From Bacteroidales bacterium (GTDB lineage: Bacteria; Bacteroidota; Bacteroidia; Bacteroidales; ML635J-15), in NCBI GenBank assembly GCA_017617125.1, contig JAFZWY010000035.1, positions 32,599 to 96,598 on the forward strand: a stretch of DNA of 64,000 nt, read 5' to 3'. This document shows, piece after piece, positions 24,717 to 34,719 of the stretch (position 1 is the stretch's first letter; every line of letters begins with the position of its first letter). The notes below the pieces were generated by a model. The model made no database searches and was not told the DNA's origin. It saw only the letters and a program-made list of their open reading frames with translations. The translations under genes and the position numbers were made by a program.

Positions 24717-24737
24717 TTTGATTAAAAACTCATTCAA

Positions 24738-27700
24738 ATGAAACGATTATTTGCCATATTAGCATCAATAATTGCAATTTCTGCGACAATAAATGCACAA
24801 GTAAGCTACAAGACCATTAAGTCGCATAGCGAAAACGGGACAACTCTTGTCAGAATACAACTTAACGAAAACCTTATTCCCAACGCCGACGGCGGATACG
24901 GATACAAAATGCAGGCGCCAATCCCGTTTACCTCGTTTGCAATAGGCTTCGATGCTACCGACCGAAATGCACCAGAAGGACATTTCATAGTTTACTACCG
25001 CACTTCGCAGGGCAGTAAATGGACAAACTGGCATGACGATCACGGATATTTCCGTCCCGAATACATCGAACCGAACATATTCTACACCGACCTGCTTTTC
25101 GGATTTGACTTCAATCCACACGATTCGATTGAATTCTTAATTTTTCCTCCTGTAAACGTGCAACTAACAAAGATAGAACTCGTATTCCAAGACATTATGT
25201 CTGAAAACGAAAATGCTTCGAACCAGACCACACACATAGAATCGACCCGCGATGGCGACTGCCTTGAATTCCCCGAATACGTTCCTCGTTCGTCGTGGTG
25301 TGGAAGCTATACAGAATGCCTAAACCCGACCTACTCTGTCGCATACATAACATGCACACACACCATAATACACCACGGAGCAAGTCCCGACACCTACACC
25401 GACGGTGCCGCTGTTGTGCGCTCGTACTGGAACTACCATGTAAATAGCAACGGATGGACAGACATCGGCTACAACTATCTTTTCGACAAGTCTGGAAATA
25501 TGTATCAGGGACGCTACAACCCCAATCTGCCTACATCCGACGTCAAAGGTGCACACGCAGGAAATTGCAACGCAAAATCAATTGGTCTTAACTTCATAGG
25601 CAATTCCGATGCCCCGGCCACCGCTCCTACCGATGTGCAGCTCGAAAAATGCTGGGATATGCTAGCCTGGTGGTACGACCACAAACAGCTCGACCCGACA
25701 TCGTCTGCCGACATAACCAATCAGGCTGGACAATTCACATTCAGCCGCTACCGTATTTCGGGACACCGCGATGTAAACCAGACATCTACAGGTCAATTAG
25801 GTACAACCTGCCCAGGCGAAACCCTATATGCAATGCTGCCAAACTTCCGCGTTCAGGTAGCACGTAAAATGAACGACTGCGGATGGAACATTGTTCTGCC
25901 CGAAGAAGATACCGTTCCACCTACAACCGAAATCACCGCCAACGATTGGAACAACAGCAACTTCAATGTGTCGTTCAGCGACAGAAGCAACACCAACAAG
26001 GCATTCTACCAGATTCTCGACAAGGAAGACGGCAAATGGACAACCAACACATCACGAGGAACGCTTTACGAACCTTTCGATGAGCAAACTATTCCCGAAA
26101 ACTGGACAAATGCCAATGGAGCTTGGGCAATGAATTCGGGTTCAATCATGCAAAGCGATGAAGAACTTACCGGCACAAACCTGCACTGCGCATTGCATCA
26201 GGAACGTGGCTACACCTACCTCTACCACGCCAAGATGAAAATCACAGGCGAAGGCTCCAACCGCCGCGCGGGTTTCTACTTCTTTACCGACAATGCCGAA
26301 CGTCAGAACGGTTATATGATGTTCATACGTCCCGACCAAAATACAGCACAGCTTTACAAATATGTCAATGGTTCGTATTCGGAAAACGGCGGAACATACA
26401 CCTCGCTTTCATATACCATAAATGCTGGTCAGTGGTACGACATCAAGATTACTTTCGACACCAACACTGGCAAAATCACCTGTTATGTGGACGACATTGT
26501 AGCCGTTACGCTCACAGATTCCAATCCATTCACTTCGGGAGAGTGCTTCTCGTTGCGTTCGGCAGGTTGCAATACCGAGTACAAGGACATTTATGTTTCG
26601 CGCTTGCGTAGCAACAACGCCAACCTTACCGCCACAATAGGTGAAAACGGTGACATCCGCACCGAAAGTGAAAACGGAAGCTATGCAGGAAGAATCAGAA
26701 CCATACTCCTCGGCAACAACGGAATGTGGTCTGACTATTTCGAGAAGGACGTAAAGGTTGACTGGACAGCACCTGTAACCGAAATCAGCACCGACCATGC
26801 ATGGGACGGAACCGACTTCGAAGCCACATTTGTCGACAACGAAAACAATTTCATAGCAGAACGTTTCTACAATGTTAAATATTTTGCAGGAAACGAATGG
26901 ATCGCCAACAACTCAAACGGCTTTGCCAACAGCGACTTCGATACCGAAATTGGCGACGAATGGACAAGTGTTGCAGGCTCGTGGAGCATTAGCGATGGAC
27001 ATCTGATCCAAACCGAAACTGCAACATCCAACCTATACGCGACAGTAAACCAAACCTTGTCCGACAAATATATGTACGAGTTCAACTTCAAGATGTCGCC
27101 CGATGCCACAAACCAGCGCATTGGCTTGCACTACATGAGCACAAACGGACAGACCGAGAATCACGGCAACGGATATTTCATATACTTCCGTCTGTCGACA
27201 AGTTCATCGAGAGTTGAATTCTACCGTGTCGAAAACGACACCTACTCGCAGGACAAGTGCATAAATTTGCCATTGGACGCCAACAACTGGCACAATGTCA
27301 AGCTGATTTACGACCGCACAAACGGAAAAAGTTCAATATATTTTGATTACAGCTATTACGGCTCGTATACTGACGCCAACTTCTTTACCGAAGGTAACAT
27401 TGTTGCTCTTCGCAACGGCGGAGCGACCGCACACATCGACAATTTCAGGATTTACCGTTCTCGTAGCAATTCGGCGAACATAACAGCTGGTGAAAACGGT
27501 GACATTCAAATTTCTGCAAATATCGAAGGAAACCAGGATTTTGCAATTATAAGTTCGATTGCTATCGACTCAGCACAAAATATCGCATGGTACGAATACT
27601 CGGTAGCAAACGATACTACAACGGTCGACATTGCCGACGAAGATTTCCACGGACTTGCACTCTACCCGTCGCCAAACAATGGAAAATTCACAATAAACAT

Positions 27701-27869
27701 TACACCCGACCTTGTTGGCAAACAACTTATAATTACCGACATAAACGGTAGGATTGTGCTTATGCACAAGGTTGCATCCGAAACAAACGAAATTTCGCTT
27801 GGTAAAATTGCTGCAGGAATTTACTTTGCAAGAATTGGAAAGAACGAGATTAAGTTTGCTGTTGAATAA
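24738..27869 (+). CDS. T9SS-exported N-acetylmuramoyl-L-alanine amidase with LamG-like domains
   Basis: This 1043-aa exported protein has a signal peptide MKRLFAILASIIAISATINAQ and a beta domain (about 22-160). An amidase_2/PGRP domain follows (about 176-370) with zinc ligands in CTHTIIHHGAS, RISGHRD and TTCPGETLY. Two laminin-G/concanavalin-like domains (about 450-640 and 745-920) share the pattern DIKITFDTNTGKITCYVDD / NVKLIYDRTNGKSSIYFDY. A type-A sorting domain forms the C-terminus (LYPSPNNGKFTINI...GIYFARI). It would cleave the peptide from MurNAc and be delivered to the cell surface or medium by T9SS. That suggests attack on other cells' walls or surface remodelling (inference). It probably shares a transcript with the YqaE protein. 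Confidence 0.9.
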   Translation: MKRLFAILASIIAISATINAQVSYKTIKSHSENGTTLVRIQLNENLIPNADGGYGYKMQAPIPFTSFAIGFDATDRNAPEGHFIVYYRTSQGSKWTNWHDDHGYFRPEYIEPNIFYTDLLFGFDFNPHDSIEFLIFPPVNVQLTKIELVFQDIMSENENASNQTTHIESTRDGDCLEFPEYVPRSSWCGSYTECLNPTYSVAYITCTHTIIHHGASPDTYTDGAAVVRSYWNYHVNSNGWTDIGYNYLFDKSGNMYQGRYNPNLPTSDVKGAHAGNCNAKSIGLNFIGNSDAPATAPTDVQLEKCWDMLAWWYDHKQLDPTSSADITNQAGQFTFSRYRISGHRDVNQTSTGQLGTTCPGETLYAMLPNFRVQVARKMNDCGWNIVLPEEDTVPPTTEITANDWNNSNFNVSFSDRSNTNKAFYQILDKEDGKWTTNTSRGTLYEPFDEQTIPENWTNANGAWAMNSGSIMQSDEELTGTNLHCALHQERGYTYLYHAKMKITGEGSNRRAGFYFFTDNAERQNGYMMFIRPDQNTAQLYKYVNGSYSENGGTYTSLSYTINAGQWYDIKITFDTNTGKITCYVDDIVAVTLTDSNPFTSGECFSLRSAGCNTEYKDIYVSRLRSNNANLTATIGENGDIRTESENGSYAGRIRTILLGNNGMWSDYFEKDVKVDWTAPVTEISTDHAWDGTDFEATFVDNENNFIAERFYNVKYFAGNEWIANNSNGFANSDFDTEIGDEWTSVAGSWSISDGHLIQTETATSNLYATVNQTLSDKYMYEFNFKMSPDATNQRIGLHYMSTNGQTENHGNGYFIYFRLSTSSSRVEFYRVENDTYSQDKCINLPLDANNWHNVKLIYDRTNGKSSIYFDYSYYGSYTDANFFTEGNIVALRNGGATAHIDNFRIYRSRSNSANITAGENGDIQISANIEGNQDFAIISSIAIDSAQNIAWYEYSVANDTTTVDIADEDFHGLALYPSPNNGKFTINITPDLVGKQLIITDINGRIVLMHKVASETNEISLGKIAAGIYFARIGKNEIKFAVE

Positions 27870-27880
27870 ATACCGTTCTG

Positions 27881-28033
27881 ATGTCGTTCTTACGCGTCCT
27901 ACTTGCAATATTATTTCCTCCCTTGTCGGTAATCGACCAAGGTTGCGGCTCTGTCCTTATAGTTTTTCTGCTCACATTATGCGGATGGGTTCCTGGCGTA
28001 ATTGGTGCGCTGATTATACTCAACAAGGACTGA
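27881..28033 (+). CDS. YqaE/Pmp3 family small membrane protein
   Basis: This is a 50-aa protein with two hydrophobic helices. It shows the Pmp3/UPF0057 pattern: LLAILFPPLSV, then DQGCGS, then VFLLTLCGWVPGVIGALIIL. Family members are stress- or salt-related plasma-membrane proteolipids; the bacterial role is unclear. It starts 11 nt after the amidase stop and ends 11 nt before the EamA gene, so the three are likely on one transcript. The residue pattern, not length, supports the call. Confidence 0.85.
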   Translation: MSFLRVLLAILFPPLSVIDQGCGSVLIVFLLTLCGWVPGVIGALIILNKD

Positions 28034-28044
28034 AATAAATTAAA

Positions 28045-28938
28045 ATGAAAAAAGATTCGCCCATAATAATCTACCCATTGCTGGTAATAGCGATGTTGTT
28101 CTGGTCGTTTTCGTTCATCTGGGCGAAACGTGCACTCGTAAGCTACAATCCGATAACAATAATTTACCTGCGCACAATTGTCGCATCGGTAATTCTGCTA
28201 CTCGTGCTGGTAATTGCAAAGAAACGCATAAAGATAAAGCTCAGGCATTTGCCACTATTCATAGTGCTTGCCTTTTTCGAACCATTCCTTTACTTTCTGG
28301 GCGAAACAAACGGACTTACAAAAGTCGATGCATCGACGGCAGGAATTATCATCGGTATGATTCCGCTTTTCACCCCTATTGTCGCCTACATTTTCCTGAA
28401 GGAAAAAATCTCTAAGCTCAACATCGTCGGCATTGTGTTGTCGGTTATCGGTGTGGCTATCATGACATTCGATATCAACCTAAACATGCAGGTTTCGCCC
28501 GACGGACTTATGCTGCTTGGGGTTGCAATACTCGCCACTTTGGGCTATACCGTTGCCGTGAAGAAAATTCCCGAAGAATATTCGGTGTTTACCATAACGT
28601 TCTACCAGAACCTCATTGGGTCGTTAATGTTTCTGCCGCTTGTGCTTATTTTCGAAAAGGACAACATCATGCAGACTGGTTTCGTATGGGATTCGATTCT
28701 GCCGATAATCGAACTTGGTATTTTCGCTTCGGCGGCAGCTTTCGTATGCTACACATACACACTGCGTTACATTCCTATTGCTCGTGCCAACATCTTTACC
28801 AACCTGATACCTGTTTTTACGCTTTTCCTATCGGCACTGCTGCTAGGCGAAGATATTACCGCGCAGAAAATCATCGGCATTGTGGTCGTACTGAGTGGCG
28901 TGTTTATTGCACAAGCAAGACGGAAAAGCATCAAGTAA
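28045..28938 (+). CDS. EamA/DMT family transporter
   Basis: This 297-aa inner-membrane protein has ten predicted helices in two EamA repeats (about 8-140 and 155-290). It has the family patterns FWSFSFIWAKRAL near the start, ETNGLTKVDASTAGIIIGMIPLFTPIVAYIFLKEKIS in repeat 1, and RYIPIARANIFTNLIPVFTLFLSALLLGEDIT in repeat 2. Substrates of this superfamily (amino acids, metabolites, sugars-nucleotides) vary, and none can be read here. It follows YqaE by 11 nt. A second unrelated-looking EamA gene lies at 44646-45551. Confidence 0.88.
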   Translation: MKKDSPIIIYPLLVIAMLFWSFSFIWAKRALVSYNPITIIYLRTIVASVILLLVLVIAKKRIKIKLRHLPLFIVLAFFEPFLYFLGETNGLTKVDASTAGIIIGMIPLFTPIVAYIFLKEKISKLNIVGIVLSVIGVAIMTFDINLNMQVSPDGLMLLGVAILATLGYTVAVKKIPEEYSVFTITFYQNLIGSLMFLPLVLIFEKDNIMQTGFVWDSILPIIELGIFASAAAFVCYTYTLRYIPIARANIFTNLIPVFTLFLSALLLGEDITAQKIIGIVVVLSGVFIAQARRKSIK

Positions 28939-28992
28939 CTTGCACTTTTCAACAAAATTGGAAAATAAGGAACGAATCTCAAATAAAATTCG

Positions 28993-29000
28993 TATCTTCG
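28993..29000 (+). promoter_or_regulatory. -7 promoter element of gpmI
   Basis: AATTCGTATCTTCGCAAG contains TATCTTCG, 13 nt before ATG 29014, giving a very short leader. Confidence 0.55.
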
Positions 29001-29013
29001 CAAGTTAATTAAA

Positions 29014-30554
29014 ATGGGAAAACAGATGAACGAAAACAAGAAAGCCCTCCTCATGATACTTGACGGATGGGGAATCGGAAAGCACGACAAAGCCGATGTA
29101 ATCGACTCGGCAAACACAATAAACTACCACAATTTTCTAAAACAATATCCCAACTCGCAACTGCTTGCCTGCGGTGAAAATGTAGGTTTGCCCGATGGAC
29201 AGATGGGTAATTCGGAGGTTGGACACCTCAACATTGGCGCAGGAAGAATCGTATATCAGGACTACGGTCGCATAAACAACGCCATTGCAAGCGGCGAGTT
29301 CTACAAGAACGAAAAGCTAAACGAAGCCTTCGACTATGCCTTGAAGAACGGCAAGCAGGTGCATCTGCTGGGGCTTGTCTCCAACGGTGGCGTACACTCG
29401 TCGGACAAGCATCTCGAAGCACTGATTAAGATGTCGGACATGAAAGGTTGCAAACAGACTTTCGTCCACGCCCTCACCGACGGTCGCGACACCGACCCGA
29501 AGAGCGGAATCGGCTTCGTAAAGGGAATTGTCGATTATATGTCGGAAACCAAGTCGGCTGTAAAACTGGCATCGCTCGTGGGTCGCTACTATACTATGGA
29601 CCGCGACAAGCGCTGGAACCGCATAAAGCTTGGCTACGACTTGATGGTCAGCGGCATAGGCGAAAAATCAACAGACATACTTGCCTCGATGCAGAAATCG
29701 TATGACGAAGGCGTTACCGACGAATTCATAAAGCCGATAGTAATGGTTGACGACAACGGCAATCCGCTCACAACCATACAGCCAGATGATGTTGTAATCT
29801 GCTTCAACTTCCGCACCGACAGGCTTCGCCAGATAACCACCGCCCTCACCCAGCAGGAATTCCCCGAAGAAGGAATGCACACCATTCCGCTCAAATACTA
29901 CACAATGACCTGCTACGACGAGAATTTCAAGGGCGTGAATGTTATCTACGGCAAGGAATATCCGCAAAATACTCTCGGCGAGATAGTTTCGCGCAACGGA
30001 CTGAAGCAGTTGCGCATAGCCGAAACCGAAAAGTACGCACATGTGACCTTCTTTTTCAACGGTGGTCGCGAAACCGAGTTTGATGGAGAAAAGCGCATAC
30101 TCATCCCCTCGCCTAAGTTGCCACCTACGACCTGCAGCCCGAAATGAGCGCGTTCATCGTCAAGGACAACCTTGTTGCCGAAATTAACAAGAACGAGCAC
30201 AACCTTATTGTCGTCAACTTTGCCAACGGCGATATGGTCGGACATACAGGCGTTTACAAGGCAATCTGGGAAGCCGTCGAAGATGTTGACAAGTGCATTG
30301 GCGAAGTTGTTTCCGCCGCCCGCGACAACGGCTACGATGTTATCATCATCGCCGACCACGGCAACGCCGACAACGCCGTCAATCCCGACGGTTCGCCCAA
30401 CACCGCCCACTCGCTCAACCCAGTTCCGTGCATTGCCATTTCCGACAAGGTCAAATCCCTGAACAACGGCATCTTAGCCGATGTCGCCCCCACCATTCTC
30501 AAGCTCATGGGCATAGAACAGCCAAAGGAAATGACGGGAAAGGCGTTGTATTAA
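29014..30554 (+). pseudogene. gpmI: 2,3-bisphosphoglycerate-independent phosphoglycerate mutase, split by a one-base deletion
   Basis: iPGM interconverts 3- and 2-phosphoglycerate in glycolysis. The first part (29014-30147) has the family start [12 protein letters not shown], the catalytic Ser in [15 protein letters not shown], and DGRDTDP. It then runs into the wrong frame after RILIPSPK. The second part (from 30144) continues with [25 protein letters not shown] and [10 protein letters not shown]. One missing base near 30117 (expected AAG GTT GCC ACC TAC GAC CTG; found AAG TTG CCA CCT) explains the break. The repaired protein would be about 513 aa, a normal length. Since this enzyme is usually needed, sequencing or assembly error is likely; true loss is possible if another mutase exists. 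Confidence 0.9.
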
Positions 30555-30573
30555 CAACACAAATATCGTATCA

Positions 30574-31284
30574 ATGACACACAAACTCACAACCATATCG
30601 CTCTGCATCATCGCTTTGCTCGCTTTCGTTGCCTGCCACAAGGAAAACGAAATTCCCGCCGATGTGGAATTTGCCGCCGACAAGCAGTACTTTCCGTTGC
30701 AGACCGACAAGGCTTTGATTTACAAGGTGACAGAAATCAACATTGACAAGCCGAGCGACTACTACGATACCGCTGTTTACTACCTGCGAGAACGCACCGA
30801 CATCCCTTTCATCGACAACGAAGGCGACACCGCCTACCGCATCGAACGCTACAAGTCGCCAACACAAAGCTACAACTGGAAAATAAGCGACGTGTGGGAA
30901 GCCAAACTAACAACCTACACCGCCGAGAAAGTCGAAGAAAACCAAAGGTTTATCAAGATAAAGTTTCCGCTCGCAAAAGGCAAAAACTGGAACGGCAACC
31001 TGAAGAACGAACTCGATGCAAAGGACTGCACAATAACATCGTTATCGTCAACATACAATAACGGAAACATTCATCTTGACTCATGCATTTCAATCACCCG
31101 CGACAGTAGCCTATCACAAATCAGCAAGGTTTACGACGTTGAAATATACGCAAGGAACATCGGGCTGGTCTACAAGGAGATAACCGACATCAACTCGCAG
31201 GAAGTTGTATATGGCGTGCCGATTGAAAACAGAATATATCGCGGAACGATTTATTATCAAGAACTTATTGGAATAGAAGAATGA
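30574..31284 (+). CDS. Lipoprotein of unknown function
   Basis: This 236-aa protein has a lipoprotein signal (LLAFVAC, Cys near residue 21). A globular, Tyr- and charge-rich body follows (FPLQTDKALIYKVTEINID, YDTAVYYLRERTDIPFID, IGLVYKEITDINSQEVVYGVPIENRIYRGTIYYQEL). I do not recognise a named domain. Such lipoproteins in Bacteroidota often sit on the outer membrane. It overlaps the subtilase gene by 4 nt (ATGA), so the two are translationally coupled, and its function is likely linked to secretion or to the peptidase (inference). Confidence 0.8.
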   Translation: MTHKLTTISLCIIALLAFVACHKENEIPADVEFAADKQYFPLQTDKALIYKVTEINIDKPSDYYDTAVYYLRERTDIPFIDNEGDTAYRIERYKSPTQSYNWKISDVWEAKLTTYTAEKVEENQRFIKIKFPLAKGKNWNGNLKNELDAKDCTITSLSSTYNNGNIHLDSCISITRDSSLSQISKVYDVEIYARNIGLVYKEITDINSQEVVYGVPIENRIYRGTIYYQELIGIEE

Positions 31285-32966
31285 AAAAAACACTTTTGAT
31301 AGCAACATTGATTGCACTTTGCACTGGCGCATTTGCCCAGATTGGACCCGATTTGTACTTCATCGAGTTCACCGACAAGAACAATACCCCCTACTCGCTC
31401 AACAATCCTCTGGAATATCTGAGCCAAAGGGCGATCGAACGCCGACAGGCCCAAAACATTGCCATCGACTCACTCGACCTGCCTGTAAATCCGTCGTACA
31501 TTGCAGCCTTGCAGGAACTTGGGCTTGAAATCGTCAATCCAACCAAATGGCTCAACGGCACAACTGTCCGCACCGACAACTACAACCTTGTCTTACAGGC
31601 GCGCAACCTTCCTTTCGTAAAATCAACGCCAAGATTCGAAATCGACACCGTTGAAACTGCAAAGAAAGTCGGCAAGTCAATGATGGTAACAGAAAACCGC
31701 CCAAGCACAAACATTATTGCACCAAAATACACTGATTCAGAATACGGCCTTTCATACAATCAGATTGCACTTCACAACGGACATTTGCTTCACGCAGAAG
31801 GATTTAGGGGCGAAGGAATGCTCATTGCCGTTACAGATGGCGGTTTTACCAATGCCGACCAGATGAGAAGCCTTGAACACCTGCGCAACTCGGGCAGAAT
31901 AGTTGCCACCCGCGACTTTGCCTACAATGGCTCAACGGTTTACGACCACCATGTACATGGCTCGATGGTGCTTTCGATAATGGCTGGCTACTTACCAGGC
32001 GAATACATTGGTTGCGCACCCGAAGCCGACTACATACTCATCACCAGCGAAAGCGATGACTACGAGGAAATTGTAGAAGAATTTAACTGGGTTTCGGCAA
32101 TTGAATACGCCGACAGCATGGGTGCCGACCTCGCAAATGTTTCGCTCGGATACGTCGATTTCGACAGCGAACGCTACAACCATTCTCGCAACGACATGGA
32201 CGGACACACAAATCCAAGCAGCATAGCTGCAACAATAGCCGCCAGCAGAGGAATGATGATTGTAGTTGCCGCAGGTAACAGCGGACAAGACGAGAACGGA
32301 CATGTGTGGATTGGCGCACCATCGGATGCCTACGACATTGTAACAGTCGGTGCAATCGATGTTCACGAAGACTGCGCGCCATTCAGTTCTTACGGATTTG
32401 TCGAAGCCAATCGTATCAAGCCCGACATCGCATCCGTCGGCTGGGACACATACGTCGATTATGTAAACGATTCGATAGCTGTCGGTTCTGGAACTTCGTT
32501 CGCTACACCACTTAGCACAGGACTTATCGCTTGCTTCTGGCAGAAATTCCATGACAAAACAAGCGTAGAAATCCGAGAAGCACTATTTTCGGCAACCCGC
32601 CCAACAAATCCTATCTGGGATGAGGATACAACGCTGATAACCGGAACTCCTAACATATTTACTGGTCGCGGAATTGTTGACTTTGAGGTGGCATCGAACC
32701 TGTTGTCGAAAATAACAGAAGACCATGCCACATTCGGAATCGAACTCTACCCCAACCCGACTTCCGACATCATTACAATAAACCTCAATTCCGACAAGAA
32801 GGCTCAGATGAGCATCTTCTCAAGCGACGGAAGGCTTCTCGACTACAAGAAAAACGTTTCGCACGAAGCAAAATACAACTTCGCGAAATATCCGGCAGGA
32901 AAATACATTGTCAGCATCAGCATCGACAAGCAAATCGTTTTCTCGCAAACCGTCATCAAGCAATGA
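31281..32966 (+). CDS. S8 family serine peptidase (subtilase) with T9SS sorting domain
   Basis: This 561-aa secreted peptidase has a signal peptide ending ALCTGAFAQ, a propeptide-like region (about 20-130), and a subtilase domain with the Asp in AVTDGGF (about 186), His in DHHVHGSM (about 223), oxyanion Asn in AAGNSGQ, and Ser in SGTSFATP (about 405). It ends with a type-A sorting domain (IELYPNPTSDIITINL...YPAGKYIVSIS). The T9SS would export it and attach or release it at the surface. The catalytic triad is complete, so activity is expected; the substrate is unknown. It overlaps both neighbours by 4 nt, within a likely operon with gpmI, a lipoprotein and xseA. Confidence 0.92.
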   Translation: MKKTLLIATLIALCTGAFAQIGPDLYFIEFTDKNNTPYSLNNPLEYLSQRAIERRQAQNIAIDSLDLPVNPSYIAALQELGLEIVNPTKWLNGTTVRTDNYNLVLQARNLPFVKSTPRFEIDTVETAKKVGKSMMVTENRPSTNIIAPKYTDSEYGLSYNQIALHNGHLLHAEGFRGEGMLIAVTDGGFTNADQMRSLEHLRNSGRIVATRDFAYNGSTVYDHHVHGSMVLSIMAGYLPGEYIGCAPEADYILITSESDDYEEIVEEFNWVSAIEYADSMGADLANVSLGYVDFDSERYNHSRNDMDGHTNPSSIAATIAASRGMMIVVAAGNSGQDENGHVWIGAPSDAYDIVTVGAIDVHEDCAPFSSYGFVEANRIKPDIASVGWDTYVDYVNDSIAVGSGTSFATPLSTGLIACFWQKFHDKTSVEIREALFSATRPTNPIWDEDTTLITGTPNIFTGRGIVDFEVASNLLSKITEDHATFGIELYPNPTSDIITINLNSDKKAQMSIFSSDGRLLDYKKNVSHEAKYNFAKYPAGKYIVSISIDKQIVFSQTVIKQ

Positions 32967-34333
32967 GCGAAGAGGTTAAAACATACACGCTCAGCGAATT
33001 ACAGCACGAAATAAAGGAAAGTATTTCGGAGCAATTTCCGTTTGCCGTATGGATTGTTGCCGAAATAAACACACTCACCCGCCACAAAAGCGGACACTGC
33101 TACATGGAGCTAGTGCAGAAGTCGAAGACATCCAACAGCATAATTGCCCAGGCACGTGCAACCGTATGGGCAAACAAGTTCAGCTTCATATCGGCATACT
33201 TCGAAAGCGAAACCGACAGCGAACTTGCAGCAGGAATGAACGTAATGCTTCAGGTTACAATAACTTACCACGAAGTTTACGGTCTGTCGCTCAACGTAAT
33301 AGGCATCAATCCCACCTACACCATCGGTGACATGGAGCGCGCCAAGAAGGAAATCATTGCACGTCTAATCAACGAAGGCGTCTTCGACATGAACAAAGCG
33401 CAATCGTTTCCCGCTGTGGTACAGAATATTGCCGTAATCTCATCAAGCACGGCCGCTGGATATGGCGACTTCGTGAACCACCTGGAGACAAACACTTACG
33501 GATACCATATAAACATAACGCTTTTCGAAGCGGCAATGCAAGGCGAACAGACCGAAATATCGGTACTTGACGCACTAAACCGCATTGGCGACGAATACGA
33601 AAACTACGATGCAGTTGCGATAATCCGTGGGGGTGGCTCGAAAAACGACCTTTCGTGGTTCGACAACTACAACATCGCCTATATGGTAACGCAGTTTCCG
33701 CTCCCGGTGATTTCGGGCATAGGTCACGAACGCGACGAATCGATTGTCGATATGGTTGCCCACACCCGCATGAAAACGCCAACCGCAGTCGCAAACTTCA
33801 TTATTGACTACAACGCACAATTCGAGGAGCAGGTTGACTCTACATCGTCAGAGATTTTCGACATTGCAAAGGAATTCCTGATGAGCAGCGAGATGTACCT
33901 CAACAATATGACTATGAGCATAATGAAGATTCGCACCCTTCTCTCGAAACACACCGAACGCTGCGACAGGATAATGTCGGAAATCCGCACCGGACTGAAC
34001 GTGCGAATGAAGGAAGAGGAAATTAAGCTCAACATGATTGGAAACAAATTGGAGACCTCACCCCAACGCCTCATTTCCGATCAGGAATCTCATCTCAATG
34101 GCATTAAGGATCTTATTTCCCGTACAACAAAGCACCGCATCGAAAAGGCAAACGAAAAGCTAAATTTCCTCGAGCATCGCCTCACCCTCAACGACCCGCG
34201 TACAATACTCAAGCGAGGCTATTCCATCACGCGCATCAACGGCAAGGTCGTCAACAACGACCTCGAAGCCAATGCCGGCGACATTATGGAAACTATCTTA
34301 TACGATGGAAAGATTACTAGTGTGGTAAAATGA
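32963..34333 (+). CDS. xseA: Exodeoxyribonuclease VII large subunit
   Basis: XseA with several XseB subunits degrades single-stranded DNA from either end and acts in repair. The 456-aa protein has an OB-fold N-terminus (about 5-105) with ISEQFPFAVWIVAEINTLTRHKSGHCYMEL. The catalytic domain has VISSSTAAGYGDF, DAVAIIRGGGSKNDLSWFD, and GIGHERDESIVDMVAHTRMKTPTAVA, and a helical C-terminal arm follows. The usual small-subunit gene xseB is not adjacent; downstream is a convergent lipoprotein overlapping by 17 nt. It overlaps the subtilase gene by 4 nt. Confidence 0.95.
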   Translation: MSEEVKTYTLSELQHEIKESISEQFPFAVWIVAEINTLTRHKSGHCYMELVQKSKTSNSIIAQARATVWANKFSFISAYFESETDSELAAGMNVMLQVTITYHEVYGLSLNVIGINPTYTIGDMERAKKEIIARLINEGVFDMNKAQSFPAVVQNIAVISSSTAAGYGDFVNHLETNTYGYHINITLFEAAMQGEQTEISVLDALNRIGDEYENYDAVAIIRGGGSKNDLSWFDNYNIAYMVTQFPLPVISGIGHERDESIVDMVAHTRMKTPTAVANFIIDYNAQFEEQVDSTSSEIFDIAKEFLMSSEMYLNNMTMSIMKIRTLLSKHTERCDRIMSEIRTGLNVRMKEEEIKLNMIGNKLETSPQRLISDQESHLNGIKDLISRTTKHRIEKANEKLNFLEHRLTLNDPRTILKRGYSITRINGKVVNNDLEANAGDIMETILYDGKITSVVK

Positions 34334-34703
34334 TGTAGTCGTCCTTACAAATACAAGCCAAATTGTAAATATTCTTCTTAGTACTGTAGAAATTGTAATC
34401 ATCAACAGCATAGCTCAATATTACGGTTACCATAGTAGTCGAATCGATATCCTTCGGAACTCTACTTGTTATATAAAATACATTTCCGTCAGCGTCAATG
34501 AAATAAGAAGTTATCTTATAACCTTCTGCAATAAAAGTATCATCTGTCCTGAATGGTTTGTCCAAAGCATAAAAATGACCACTAATAAGCCTTCCATCAC
34601 GAGCAAACAAAGAGTCGCTGCACGATTCACGCTTCACGCAACCTGTAATTACAAAAAGTCCAGCAAAAAGGACAATCATCAAAAGGATAAATCTTTTTCT
34701 CAT
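34317..34703 (-). CDS. Small lipoprotein, unknown function
   Basis: This 128-aa lipoprotein has a signal ending FVITGC (Cys about 22). A compact globular body follows, with the hydrophobic pattern FIAEGYKITSYFIDADGNVFYITSRV and a Cys pair near the C-terminus (LACICKDD). The family is not recognised. Its gene lies 16 nt downstream of the 73-aa membrane protein gene in the same direction, so the two may be co-transcribed. It overlaps xseA tail-to-tail by 17 nt. Confidence 0.75.
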   Translation of the reverse strand: MRKRFILLMIVLFAGLFVITGCVKRESCSDSLFARDGRLISGHFYALDKPFRTDDTFIAEGYKITSYFIDADGNVFYITSRVPKDIDSTTMVTVILSYAVDDYNFYSTKKNIYNLACICKDDYIILPH

Positions 34704-34719
34704 AACCTATCAAATTTAT

